Counted from the stretch's first letter, positions 8,184 to 17,084 are shown. The stretch is DNA of 64,000 nt from CAMLJR01 sp964631955 (GCA_964631955.1 CAZWBA010000014.1:16222-80221); one strand, 5' to 3'. The notes: generated by a model from the sequence alone, not told the origin. Translations and numbers: made by a program.

Positions 8184-10628
8184 ATGAGCGATAACGAAAA
8201 CAGCGAGAACAAGGGCAACGACAAGCACTACGATGCCTCTTCCATCACCGTTCTCAAGGGTTTGGACGCTGTTCGCAAGCGCCCTGGAATGTATATCGGC
8301 GATACCGACGACGGCACTGGCTTACACCATATGGTGTTTGAGGTCCTCGACAACTCCATCGATGAGGCACTGGCGGGATACTGCTCGAAAATCGTGATCT
8401 CCATTCACGCCGATGAATCGGTCACCGTCACCGATAACGGTCGCGGAATTCCCACCGATATGCACGAGGAAGGTGTATCGGCCGCCGAGGTCATCATGAC
8501 CGTGCTACACGCCGGCGGTAAATTCGACGACAACACCTACAAGGTTTCCGGAGGCCTGCATGGTGTGGGCGTTTCCGTGGTCAATGCGCTGTCGGAAGAG
8601 CTCAAGCTGACGATTCGTCGCGCAGGCAAACTGCACGAGCAAGTCTATCGACATGGCGTACCGCAGGCCCCGCTCACGGCCATCGGCGATAGCGCTACGA
8701 CCGGCACCGAAATTCGCTTCAAGCCCTCTTCCGAAACCTTTACCAATATCGAATTTGATTTCGATTACCTGGCCAAGCGGGTCCGCGAGCTTGCCTTCCT
8801 GAATTCCGGAGTGAATATCGATCTCATCGATGAACGCACCGGTCAAAAGGAAAACTTCAATTACGACGGCGGCTTAAGGGCCTTTGTCGAATATCTCAAT
8901 CACAATAAGACGCCGATAAACCGCGTCTTCCATTTCACGGCGGAAAGCGAAGGCGTTGGCGTCGAGGTGGCGATGCAATGGAATGACGGCTTTCAGGAAG
9001 GCGTTTATTGCTATACCAACAATATTCCACAGCGTGACGGCGGGACGCACATGGCAGGTTTTCGCGCTGCCCTCACCCGCTGCCTGAATACCTACATCGA
9101 AAACGAAGGACTCGCGAAAAAGGCCAAGGTCTCCACCAGCGGCGACGATGCACGTGAAGGTCTGACCGCCATCATCTCCGTTAAAGTCCCCGACCCCAAG
9201 TTTTCTTCGCAGACCAAAGACAAGCTGGTTTCATCCGAAGTGAAAACCGCTGTCGAGCAGGCGATGACGCAATATTTCAACGATTACTTACTCGAACTCC
9301 CGCAGGACGCGAAAATTATCGTGGGCAAAATGCTCGATGCCGCGCGCGCCCGCGAAGCCGCGCGCAAGGCTCGCGAGATGACGCGCCGCAAAGGTGCCCT
9401 GGATATTGCAGGTTTGCCCGGTAAACTTGCCGACTGCCAGGAAAAGGATCCGGCGCTTTCCGAACTCTATCTCGTCGAGGGTGATTCCGCGGGCGGCTCG
9501 GCCAAACAGGGTCGCGACCGTCGTTCGCAGGCGATTCTGCCGTTGAAGGGCAAAATCCTGAATGTGGAAAAGGCGCGTTTCGACAAGATGCTTTCCTCCG
9601 CAGAAGTGGGAACGCTGGTCACCGCGCTGGGCTGTGGCATCGGTAAGGACGAATTCAACGTCGATAAACTGCGCTATCACAGCATCATTATCATGACCGA
9701 CGCGGACGTCGACGGCTCACACATCCGCACGCTGCTCCTCACTTTTTTCTTCCGCCAGATGCCCGCTCTCATCGAGCGCGGACACGTTTACATCGCCCAG
9801 CCGCCGCTCTACAAGATTGCACGCGGCAAGCAACACCAATACCTCAAGGATGACGATGCGCTCGCGCAATATCTGACACAATCAGCCCTTGAAGACGCTT
9901 CGCTGCATGTCAATGCCGATGCACCGCCCATCATCGGTACGGCGCTCGAAGACCTGGTCAACGAATACCGCGCGGTGCAGCATCGTATTGAGCGTATTTC
10001 ACGCATCTATCCAGAGGTGGCGCTGCAGCAACTGATTTATATGTCGCCGCTAGGGGTAGCCGATCTTGCCGATAAGCAGAAGGTCGAAGGCTGGGTGGTA
10101 CAGTTGAGCGCGCGCCTCGCGATCGCTACAGCAAACGATCGTGGCAGCCGCTATGAGGTGACCATCGAAGAAGACGGCGAACGTCAGCTGTTCGTGCCTG
10201 CCATTCACGCCATCTCTCACGGTGTAAGTACACACTATCGCCTTAACCAGGACTTCTTCACCTCTTCCGATTACCAGATGCTCTGCAAATTGGGCGGCCG
10301 GCTGAATGGCCTCATCGAAGAAGGCGCTTACGTGCGTCGCGGTGAGAAAACCCACGCTATCTCAAGTTTTGCGGAAGCGCTGAACTGGCTCATGGCTCAG
10401 GCCGAACGTGGATACTCCATCCAGCGTTACAAAGGCCTCGGGGAAATGAACCCCGAGCAGCTATGGGAAACAACGATGGACCCGAGCGTGCGCCGAATGC
10501 TGCAAGTCCGCATCGAAGACGCCATCGCCGCCGACCAGATTTTCACCTGTCTGATGGGCGATGCTGTCGAACCGCGCCGTGAGTTCATCGAAGACAACGC
10601 CCTGCGCGTGGCGAATTTGGATGTTTAA
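8184..10628 (+). CDS. gyrB: DNA gyrase subunit B
   Basis: The ATPase subunit of gyrase, which introduces negative supercoils with GyrA. 814 aa against 804 in E. coli. GHKL ATPase motifs are clear: EVLDNSIDEA, DNGRGIP and GGLHGVGVSVVNALS. The TOPRIM domain shows LVEGDSAGGSAKQGRDR and MTDADVDGSHIRTLLLTFFFRQ. The C-terminal YKGLGEMNPEQLWETTMDP is the usual ending block. Last gene of the origin cluster, closed by an intrinsic terminator at 10698-10722. Confidence 0.98.
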   Translation: MSDNENSENKGNDKHYDASSITVLKGLDAVRKRPGMYIGDTDDGTGLHHMVFEVLDNSIDEALAGYCSKIVISIHADESVTVTDNGRGIPTDMHEEGVSAAEVIMTVLHAGGKFDDNTYKVSGGLHGVGVSVVNALSEELKLTIRRAGKLHEQVYRHGVPQAPLTAIGDSATTGTEIRFKPSSETFTNIEFDFDYLAKRVRELAFLNSGVNIDLIDERTGQKENFNYDGGLRAFVEYLNHNKTPINRVFHFTAESEGVGVEVAMQWNDGFQEGVYCYTNNIPQRDGGTHMAGFRAALTRCLNTYIENEGLAKKAKVSTSGDDAREGLTAIISVKVPDPKFSSQTKDKLVSSEVKTAVEQAMTQYFNDYLLELPQDAKIIVGKMLDAARAREAARKAREMTRRKGALDIAGLPGKLADCQEKDPALSELYLVEGDSAGGSAKQGRDRRSQAILPLKGKILNVEKARFDKMLSSAEVGTLVTALGCGIGKDEFNVDKLRYHSIIIMTDADVDGSHIRTLLLTFFFRQMPALIERGHVYIAQPPLYKIARGKQHQYLKDDDALAQYLTQSALEDASLHVNADAPPIIGTALEDLVNEYRAVQHRIERISRIYPEVALQQLIYMSPLGVADLADKQKVEGWVVQLSARLAIATANDRGSRYEVTIEEDGERQLFVPAIHAISHGVSTHYRLNQDFFTSSDYQMLCKLGGRLNGLIEEGAYVRRGEKTHAISSFAEALNWLMAQAERGYSIQRYKGLGEMNPEQLWETTMDPSVRRMLQVRIEDAIAADQIFTCLMGDAVEPRREFIEDNALRVANLDV

Positions 10629-10951
10629 TCTGGTGTCGAATCTCATCCAAAATGAAATTTCGTCTCAAATTTGTGAAATGAAATCTCAAATTAAATGAAA
10701 CGGCCGAAAGGCCGTTTTTTTATGAGTGACCATAATGTATGACAATAAAGTTTACGCGCAGTTGATTGGAGTAAATCTGGAATAACCAAAAACTCTAAAT
10801 TGTGAAATGGACTTGAGTTGAAATCGCTCGAATATTTTTTAAAAATTTGGAGTGAAAAAGCAATGTTGGAGAACAAAATAAATTTTAGCGATATTAAAAA
10901 TTTGAAGTAAGTAGCGGATATAAATCTTCGATGGATCTTAATTTTACTCGC
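10629..10951. other. Intergenic region after gyrB; border of the accessory region
   Basis: Between gyrB and the CBASS protease gene. It holds a pair of short direct repeats (AATGAAATTTCGTCTCAAATT-like units at about 10650-10700), the gyrB terminator, and then about 230 bases of AT-rich DNA with recurring TTGGAGT/AAA-like words (near 10764, 10846, 10866). No coding sequence is convincing. Base composition falls sharply here, marking the start of the accessory region. Confidence 0.5.
10698..10722 (+). terminator. Intrinsic terminator of gyrB
   Basis: Inverted repeat AAACGGCC-GAAA-GGCCGTTT followed by a T run: a GC-rich 8-bp stem with a GAAA tetraloop, 70 bases after the gyrB stop. Confidence 0.9.
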
Positions 10952-11842
10952 CTAACGGTGAAATCGAGGCGTCCAACTTTCAATTAATTGTTCTTCTTCA
11001 TCCTCGTCAGAATCCTCAATATCATTTCCGATATATTTCGAAGAAAGAACAGTCAGGGTTTTCCCATAAGTCCCAAGACCTACAATTTGTTCAAGTACAA
11101 TCGCTCTTTTTGTTCCGCCTAACCAATCACGAACATCTATTTCCGCTTCTGTACGCTCCCCGCGCCGAACATTATCTGGTTTGCTATTAAATATACTTGT
11201 TGCGGTTTTACTCGGTACCGCTGATCCTTTACGCAACCAGCTCAGTTGCGGCAGCGTTTTCATTGCCTCAGATAAAAAGCAATAATCAATTACTTGGCCT
11301 GTACTCATAATTACAGCTACAGCGTCGCCAGTTAACTCCGAATACCTGATTGACGTGGCCGTTATAGACATCTTGAAATCATCTACAGCCTTATCAATAA
11401 GAGCCATACCGGGGTCATGTCGTCTAATTAATTTTTTTAGTGGGCTTGACGGTAATAATAGCCCGGCAGCGAAACTATCAGCTTCACGTTCGTAAGGATC
11501 TGCTGAAATAAAACCGGCCTGCGATGTATGAAGACCATCTTTGATGACGTGATCCATGTGACCATCTAAAAAATAATGGGCCAGCTCATGACCGATACTG
11601 AAGCGCTGAAAACCTATATTGTCGATATGTGTGGCAAACAAAATTCCGAAATTATTCCCATGCCTTAATAGCATCCCTGAAACGCCAGGCTCGGTATCCG
11701 GTTTTGCCCGCACTGTAATGTTACGACTAGCTGCAATAGCAAAAGGGTCAATAGGAAAGGTTTCTAGCAATTTCTCTTCACGCAAAAACGCCTCGGCTTT
11801 TTGTTTTGCCATTTTTAACCGAAAGGCGATTGAGCTATTCAT
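10952..11842 (-). CDS. capP: CapP-like zinc metallopeptidase (ImmA/IrrE family) of the CBASS locus
   Basis: A 296-aa protein with the ImmA/IrrE zinc-peptidase motif HELAH at residues 85-89, followed by an acidic C-terminal tail (DEDEEEQ). In related CBASS loci the CapP peptidase cleaves its HTH partner CapH, relieving repression when DNA damage or single-stranded DNA is sensed (known for that family; inferred here). It overlaps the preceding HTH gene by four bases, so the two are co-transcribed and diverge from cdnC. A general phage-type ImmA regulator is the alternative name for the same fold. Confidence 0.85.
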   Translation of the reverse strand: MNSSIAFRLKMAKQKAEAFLREEKLLETFPIDPFAIAASRNITVRAKPDTEPGVSGMLLRHGNNFGILFATHIDNIGFQRFSIGHELAHYFLDGHMDHVIKDGLHTSQAGFISADPYEREADSFAAGLLLPSSPLKKLIRRHDPGMALIDKAVDDFKMSITATSIRYSELTGDAVAVIMSTGQVIDYCFLSEAMKTLPQLSWLRKGSAVPSKTATSIFNSKPDNVRRGERTEAEIDVRDWLGGTKRAIVLEQIVGLGTYGKTLTVLSSKYIGNDIEDSDEDEEEQLIESWTPRFHR

Positions 11843-12192
11843 TCTTCACTTCCCTGTTTGTTTCGCTTAGCGAGCATCTTAATGAATTCTTCGGCAAGCT
11901 CTCTATCTTTCCCTGTCAGATTGCCTACATCCCGATATAGCGGGTCACCGGCATCTGCTTGGGCTGGATCATCTGCGCGCCCAATTAAAAAATCAGTCGT
12001 AACGTTCAACGCATTTGCCAATTTACGGAGTGTATCGAACGAGGGCTTACGAGTGCCCGTTTCAAAGTGTGCGACTGAGCTGGCGGGCATGCCCGCTTGC
12101 TCGCCCAATTCTGCCTGACTGTACCCCCTCAAATCCCTAGCCTTACGCAACCGCGCAGGAAATACATCGGAAGGGGATGTTTCATCACTCAT
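11839..12192 (-). CDS. capH: CapH-like XRE-family repressor of the CBASS operon
   Basis: 117 aa with a single N-terminal helix-turn-helix (about residues 12-66; RLRKARDLRGYSQAELGEQA) typical of XRE/Cro repressors. Its gene overlaps capP and is divergent from cdnC across a 104-bp gap, the arrangement of the CapH-CapP pair that controls CBASS operons. The likely role is repression of cdnC and of its own promoter until CapP cleaves it. The C-terminal 45 residues (LTGKDRELAEEFIKMLAKR) are presumably the dimerisation or cleavage segment. Confidence 0.85.
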   Translation of the reverse strand: MSDETSPSDVFPARLRKARDLRGYSQAELGEQAGMPASSVAHFETGTRKPSFDTLRKLANALNVTTDFLIGRADDPAQADAGDPLYRDVGNLTGKDRELAEEFIKMLAKRNKQGSEE

Positions 12193-12296
12193 GTCTACCT
12201 CGACAACTTAAACTTGACTACTTTTTATAAAAGGCGTATCTATATCGACAAGGATTACATGTCTTACTCGACAAGTGCAATAACACGAGGTGATTT
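12193..12296. promoter_or_regulatory. Divergent capH/cdnC control region
   Basis: The 104-bp gap carries three direct copies of TCGACAA at 12200-12206, 12245-12251 and 12268-12274. A TTGACT at 12214-12219 could be a -35 box with a weak -10 (TATCTA, 17-bp spacer) for cdnC. The repeated heptamer is a plausible CapH operator. A CGAGGTGA ribosome-binding site precedes the cdnC ATG. Confidence 0.5.
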
Positions 12297-13262
12297 ATGG
12301 GTAGGCAGCACGTTTCGCATACAGAAATAGCTCAATTTGCCGAAGACAAGGTCAATTTGCCCAAAAATAAGGCGAATGAATTAAGAGCTCAGGCACGCGG
12401 GGTTCGTGAAAAGTTAGAGTCCTACCTTGGCGAGCACCCGGATTTTACGCTCAAAAAGATCCTGCTCTCCGGCAGCCTTGCAAAAGGGACAGCTCTTCGC
12501 TCGTTAAATGACATTGATATGGCCTGTTACATCTCGGGAGCGGACGCCCCAAAAGATATTAACGCACTGCTGGAATATTTAGCTGCCCGCCTGAGAAAAG
12601 CATATCCCAATTTCTCGCCTGACCAAGTTGTGCCTCAAACGTACAGCGTTACCGTATCGTTTCGTGGCTCAGGATTGGACGTAGACGTTGTCCCTATTCT
12701 TTATAACGGCGATCCCGATTGGTATGGAAATCTGGTGAGCCAAGAAGATGGTTCATTTCTTAAAACTTGCATACCACGCCATATTGAATTTACCCGCGCA
12801 CGTAAAAATAAATCGCCGAAACATTTTGCGCAGGTAGTGCGGCTTGTGAAATTTTGGGCTCGGCGTGCTAAAGCAGAGCGGCAAGGTTTCCGATTTAAAT
12901 CGTTCATGATTGAAATGATCCTGTCGCACTTATGCGATCAGGGAGTTGATTTTTCGGATTATCCGGAAGCTCTGCAGCATTTCTTTACGTATATATCGCG
13001 CTCGGAGCTGGCTGAGCAAATATCTTTCACAGATTACTATCCAGCTTCAAAAATCGGAAAATTTTCCGAACCGGTCCGGATTATTGATCCCGTTAATGAA
13101 TTAAACAATGTCAGCCGTCTGTATACGCGTGCGGAGGCGGATTTAATTTTGGATGCTGCATTAGACGCCGGTGACGCTATTGATGCAGCTCTCAGAGCTC
13201 CGACCAAACAAGAAACAGTGCGGTATTGGCAAAATATTTTTGGCTCGGCCTTTCAAGTTTAA
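12297..13262 (+). CDS. cdnC: CBASS CD-NTase CdnC (cyclic oligonucleotide synthase)
   Basis: A 321-aa cGAS/DncV-like nucleotidyltransferase. The catalytic signature is complete: GS at 59-60 (LSGSLAKGTALRS), Asp72 and Asp74 (NDIDMACYI), and the third acidic strand GSGLDVDVVP (Asp128/Asp130). From memory it is closely similar throughout to E. coli MS115-1 CdnC, which makes cyclic tri-AMP and needs the HORMA partner to be active. Gene order cdnC-cap7-cap6-nucC and tight spacing (11 bases to cap7) support one operon. The product here is inferred, not shown. Confidence 0.93.
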   Translation: MGRQHVSHTEIAQFAEDKVNLPKNKANELRAQARGVREKLESYLGEHPDFTLKKILLSGSLAKGTALRSLNDIDMACYISGADAPKDINALLEYLAARLRKAYPNFSPDQVVPQTYSVTVSFRGSGLDVDVVPILYNGDPDWYGNLVSQEDGSFLKTCIPRHIEFTRARKNKSPKHFAQVVRLVKFWARRAKAERQGFRFKSFMIEMILSHLCDQGVDFSDYPEALQHFFTYISRSELAEQISFTDYYPASKIGKFSEPVRIIDPVNELNNVSRLYTRAEADLILDAALDAGDAIDAALRAPTKQETVRYWQNIFGSAFQV

Positions 13263-13273
13263 GGGGGAAAGAA

Positions 13274-13789
13274 ATGAGCAGCAGCTTTTCAGTTTCGGAA
13301 TCAAAAAGTTTTTCGGTTACTAATGCGATTCATATGGCAGCAAAAGTCGCTGCTGATTTAAAACGTATGCAACGATTTTACGATGAACCTAGTGACGATG
13401 AAATCGACAAATATGAGAGAGAAATAATCGCGCTATTAAAAGCTGGTTATTTAGGGGTAATGACTCTTGGTTTTAAAAAAGATAATCAATGGATAGAGCC
13501 GACTTTGGAATATACCGCGCATGATTTAGCGGGAATAGCAGCAAATGACGATGATCCGGGACGAATAAAACCTGGAGCCAATATAAATGGCGCCGCTTTT
13601 ACAAGCTTTCTTTCTTATAGCCCCGCGTGGGATTTGCTCACAGATGGCCAAAAAGACAGCTTCAAAAAAACACTTCCCCACTACCGTAGCAGCGGGACGA
13701 AACCAAGCATTAATGGTTATCTCATGGTAGATAAAACCTATTCTTCAGGTGGTAAAGCGCTCACCCGCGCCACAGTAAGGAGTGCATGA
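13274..13789 (+). CDS. cap7: CBASS HORMA-domain activator Cap7
   Basis: A 171-aa bacterial HORMA protein. In type III CBASS it senses infection, closes its C-terminal 'seatbelt' around a peptide and binds and activates the CD-NTase. Family blocks are visible: LLKAGYLGVMTLGFKKDNQWIEPTLEY-like core (about 55-80), DDDPGRIKPGANINGAAF, and the seatbelt region KTYSSGGKALTRATVRS at the C-terminus. I chose the ATG at 13274, which has GGGGGAAAG just upstream, over an in-frame ATG at 13226 that would overlap cdnC. The stop overlaps the cap6 start. Confidence 0.92.
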   Translation: MSSSFSVSESKSFSVTNAIHMAAKVAADLKRMQRFYDEPSDDEIDKYEREIIALLKAGYLGVMTLGFKKDNQWIEPTLEYTAHDLAGIAANDDDPGRIKPGANINGAAFTSFLSYSPAWDLLTDGQKDSFKKTLPHYRSSGTKPSINGYLMVDKTYSSGGKALTRATVRSA

Positions 13790-14727
13790 TGACATTAGCT
13801 GTAGATCCAAACTCTCTTTTTGAGCGCAAAGTAATTTACCCCGATTTTGCTCCTCAAGAACGCCTTGCGCGGTTGGTTGGACTTGACGACCATAAATCAC
13901 GATTAACAAAAATTCTATCTGTGCTAGTAAATCCAAATGGCTTGGAGCAATGGGCTCGTAAATATCATCCGGACTCACAAGCACTGCTAAAAACAGTACA
14001 AAATCGCCCACCACTTGTAGTACTTGCCGGAGATGTTGGCTCCGGAAAAACTGAACTTGCAGAAACAATTGGTGATGCTGTTGCACGACAGGAAGAAATT
14101 GACATCACCTTATTGCCAATGAGCTTATCTGCCCGCGGCCAGGGTCGAGTTGGTGAAATGACCCAGCTCATTGCGGCTGCTTTTGATTACACAGTTGACG
14201 AGGCATCAAAACTCGCCCGATCTTCGGGAAGAGCGCAAGGAGCAATTATTCTTCTCGTTGACGAAGCCGATGCGCTAGCGCAATCGAGAGAAGCGGCACA
14301 AATGCACCATGAAGATCGAGCTGGTGTAAATGCTTTTATTCGCGGTATTGATCGACTGGGAAATGGGCGACTGCCAGCGGCAGTTATTATGTGTACAAAC
14401 CGCCTTGGCGCTCTTGATCCCGCTGTTAAACGCCGGGCTGCAGAAATACTTACATTTGAACGGCCAAACGATCTACAAAGGAAGTCAGTATTAATGAGCT
14501 CATTGGCTGGTCTTGGTTTTTCACAAAGCCATATCGAGCAGTTAGTCAAATTAACCGGCCCAACTGATGGGCGAAATTATGGCTATACATTTTCCGATTT
14601 GGTTCAACGACTGCTGCCAGCTGTTGTATTGGATGCTTATCCTCTGCGAGCCATTGATACAACAAGAGCGCTTGAAATAGCGAGGAAAACAATTCCAACA
14701 CCACCATTTACAGAGAAAATCATATGA
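13786..14727 (+). CDS. cap6: CBASS TRIP13/Pch2-like AAA+ ATPase Cap6
   Basis: A 313-aa AAA+ protein with Walker A GDVGSGKT (82-89), Walker B LLVDEAD (Asp159, Glu160) and sensor-1 CTNR. In type III CBASS it disassembles the HORMA:CD-NTase complex and so prevents accidental activation. It overlaps cap7 by four bases and nucC by four, which suggests translational coupling of the operon. Confidence 0.93.
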   Translation: MMTLAVDPNSLFERKVIYPDFAPQERLARLVGLDDHKSRLTKILSVLVNPNGLEQWARKYHPDSQALLKTVQNRPPLVVLAGDVGSGKTELAETIGDAVARQEEIDITLLPMSLSARGQGRVGEMTQLIAAAFDYTVDEASKLARSSGRAQGAIILLVDEADALAQSREAAQMHHEDRAGVNAFIRGIDRLGNGRLPAAVIMCTNRLGALDPAVKRRAAEILTFERPNDLQRKSVLMSSLAGLGFSQSHIEQLVKLTGPTDGRNYGYTFSDLVQRLLPAVVLDAYPLRAIDTTRALEIARKTIPTPPFTEKII

Positions 14728-15446
14728 CAGCTTGGTCGCTTCAAAAACTTCTCGCCGGTTTGCACGATGATATCCAGCATAAGTTACAAACGAGTCGAGG
14801 TGTTTTTGGCCATCCGGTTACAAAGGGGGATGCAAGCGAGCAGGTATGGCTTGAAATGTTGCAAACATATTTGCCGCAGCGATACCAAGCAGCGAAAGCG
14901 CACGTTGTAGATAGCCATGGAAATTTTAGCGAGCAAATTGATGTTGTAATATTTGATCGCCAATATTCCCCCTTCATTTTTAAATTCAATGAGCAAACGA
15001 TTATTCCTGCTGAAAGTGTTTATGCGGTGTTTGAAGCAAAGCAAGCTATCAACGCTTCACAGATTGAATATGCACACAAAAAAGTTGCTAGCGTTCGTAA
15101 ACTACATCGCACCAGTCTTCCCATTCCGTATGCAAAGGGCGTTTATCCACCGAAACCTCTAATTCCGATCATTGGAGGTATTTTGACTTTTGATAGTGAT
15201 TGGTCTCCAGCGTTAGGTATCCCGCTATCCACTGCATTATCTGCTGCGGGGTTGGAAGAAGCACTGGATTTGGGATGCATAGCAACTGCAGGACATTTTT
15301 CCCGTCGACAAGACGGAAGCTATGATTGTCGAACTGAATCTAAACCAGCCACGGCCTTTCTTTTCAACTTAATTGCGCAACTTCAATTTAGTGGAACTGT
15401 TCCAATGATTGATATTCAAGCATATGCTGCATGGCTTACAAAATAA
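14724..15446 (+). CDS. nucC: CBASS effector endonuclease NucC
   Basis: A 240-aa restriction-like nuclease that on binding a cyclic trinucleotide forms hexamers and degrades double-stranded DNA, killing the infected cell. The catalytic residues sit where they do in E. coli NucC: Asp73 (QIDVVIFD) and Glu104/Lys106 (FEAKQ). The whole length, including SPFIFKF, RTSLPIP and the C-terminal QFSGTVPMIDI, fits the family. Last gene of the CBASS operon. Confidence 0.93.
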   Translation: MTAWSLQKLLAGLHDDIQHKLQTSRGVFGHPVTKGDASEQVWLEMLQTYLPQRYQAAKAHVVDSHGNFSEQIDVVIFDRQYSPFIFKFNEQTIIPAESVYAVFEAKQAINASQIEYAHKKVASVRKLHRTSLPIPYAKGVYPPKPLIPIIGGILTFDSDWSPALGIPLSTALSAAGLEEALDLGCIATAGHFSRRQDGSYDCRTESKPATAFLFNLIAQLQFSGTVPMIDIQAYAAWLTK

Positions 15447-15580
15447 CGTGGGTAGTAGTTATGGCCACATGAGATCACGGGGATTGGCAAAAAAAGAGTG
15501 AATATAATAAAAATATTTTCATCGATTTTATTTCCAATAAAAACAATAAATTAATTTTCGAAAATTCAAAACTATAAATT

Positions 15581-15644
15581 CCGACTTGTCAGTTTGATAT
15601 ATTTTGAAACGTCAAAAATATATGTTTTGACAACTTAATGTCGG
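15581..15644. promoter_or_regulatory. 64-bp imperfect palindrome upstream of the XRE gene
   Basis: The two halves read as interrupted inverted repeats: CCGAC and TTGTCA on the left, TGACAA and GTCGG on the right, with ATATATTTT / AAAAATATAT towards the centre. A TTGACA at 15627-15632 could be a -35 box for the downstream regulator. It may be the autoregulatory operator of that XRE protein or part of the transposon end; the sequence does not decide. Confidence 0.5.
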
Positions 15645-15720
15645 CTGCGCAAATAGCGCGTGATTGAAAGTCCGTTTTAACTGGCATAAAGTCCGCGATG
15701 TACTTCACGGATGCATTTCA

Positions 15721-16128
15721 ATGACTCCTTTCGGTTGCTATCTCGAAGCACTTCGCCGCAGTCGGCAATTGCAACAAAAGCAATTGGCCGGGATGCTCGA
15801 TGTTGACCCAACCTATATCAGCTTGATGGAGCGCGGCAGAAAAGGCCCGCCGTCAAATGCGCTACTCGAAAAATTAATTGCATCGCTTCAGCTAAGCCAA
15901 GAAGAGCAATCGCTATTGCATAAATACGTGGCGCAATCGCCGCGTGCTTTGGCGTTGCCGAAAAATATGAAACTAGAAGAGTACGAGTTGCTGGAGTCGC
16001 TATGGCAGCGGCTCGGTTCTTTAAGTCACTGCCAGATAGAAATCATTAAAAATGCGCTGAAGATGTCAGATGAACGCGTGAATGCTCAGCGGCCTGCACA
16101 GCTCAACTTGAGGATGAACAGCATGTAG
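15721..16128 (+). CDS. XRE-family transcriptional regulator next to the Tn7-like module
   Basis: A 135-aa protein with an N-terminal Cro/C1 helix-turn-helix (about residues 5-60: LRRSRQLQQKQLAGMLDVDPTYISLMERG). The C-terminal half is helical with no recognised domain. The start is the ATG at 15721 (MTPFGCYLEALRRSRQ); an in-frame codon at 15664 would add unrelated residues. It lies 161 bases upstream of tnsA and probably regulates the transposition genes, but that is inferred from position only. Confidence 0.75.
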   Translation: MTPFGCYLEALRRSRQLQQKQLAGMLDVDPTYISLMERGRKGPPSNALLEKLIASLQLSQEEQSLLHKYVAQSPRALALPKNMKLEEYELLESLWQRLGSLSHCQIEIIKNALKMSDERVNAQRPAQLNLRMNSM

Positions 16129-16289
16129 AAAGTAAAACGGGACAGCCTGTCGGCGTGCCCCGCTTTGGGTGTAAGGCGATGCCTCACGTCTGGAAAACTG
16201 AGTATCGGCCCTTCTCGCAAAGCCCGTCAAGCTAACCGCTGATCCCATAACTGGCGAACATCTTTTTCATTACTGACCAAGGAGCAGTC

Positions 16290-17084
16290 ATGTTTTCGAA
16301 AAAGCGAATGTCGCTGCCAAGGCAGTGGCAAAGGCCAACTCATCTCGGTGAAATCGGGTTTGATGTATCCCGCGTGCGAAATCCGGTCACTCGATCGCGA
16401 GGACTGGTACGTGGTCAATTTCCATCGACGAAATCCAAGCGGATGGTTGCGTGGGAGTCTCAGCTTGAAGAAAGAGCATGCTACCTCTTCGAGTTTACGC
16501 GGACGGTGCAATCATTTCGTGAGCAGCCCGTGACGGTTGAATATATTTTCGAGGGGAAAGTACGGACATACATACCGGATTTCGAAGTCACCTGCCGCAA
16601 TGGCTTAGTTTGCTATATCGAAATTAAACCGCTGCAAAAACTGCAGTCATCCGAGGAAAGATATCGGTTCGATTGCATCGCACAAACGCTTAATCGTGAC
16701 GGATGCGCATGGCATGCACTTACTGAAACAGAACTTCCCTCTCCTCACTCGCTACATACATTAAAACTTTTAAGAACTTATCTTCGTTGCTTGATACCGC
16801 CAACAACAATTCAAAAAGCCCAGAAATGGCTTAGTCAAACAAATGCCCCCACCTTTGCGATGTTCGCGATTTATCTCGACTCCTCATCAATTGCACTTGC
16901 GCTCATTGCACAAGGTTTTGCTTTTATCGATCTGAACCAACTCCTACTTGATTCAACACTCGTTACCTTAATCGGAGGGATTCAAAATGAAACTAGGCTC
17001 TTTACAGCACGGTCAGCACCTAGCTTTGAACAACGCGAACTATCGTATTGCGCGGATACTGGAGGACGATACCGTTCAACTTGA
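16290..17084 (+). CDS. tnsA: TnsA-like transposon endonuclease
   Basis: 264 aa. TnsA cuts the 5' strands at the transposon ends, allowing full excision. The restriction-like active site is visible: Glu in WESQLEERACYL, Asp in RTYIPDFEV and Lys in CYIEIKP (roughly residues 55-112). An AAGGAG lies 5 bases before the start. The last 33 codons overlap the tnsB start by 98 bases in another frame, an unusually long overlap, but tnsB has its own GGAGGG site there, so both starts look real. Confidence 0.9.
   Translation: MFSKKRMSLPRQWQRPTHLGEIGFDVSRVRNPVTRSRGLVRGQFPSTKSKRMVAWESQLEERACYLFEFTRTVQSFREQPVTVEYIFEGKVRTYIPDFEVTCRNGLVCYIEIKPLQKLQSSEERYRFDCIAQTLNRDGCAWHALTETELPSPHSLHTLKLLRTYLRCLIPPTTIQKAQKWLSQTNAPTFAMFAIYLDSSSIALALIAQGFAFIDLNQLLLDSTLVTLIGGIQNETRLFTARSAPSFEQRELSYCADTGGRYRST

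Noticed and set aside
10737..10755. Transposon end beginning TGTATGACAATAAAG after the gyrB terminator
   Set aside because: It has the TGT start of Tn7-like ends, but no inverse copy was found elsewhere in the window.
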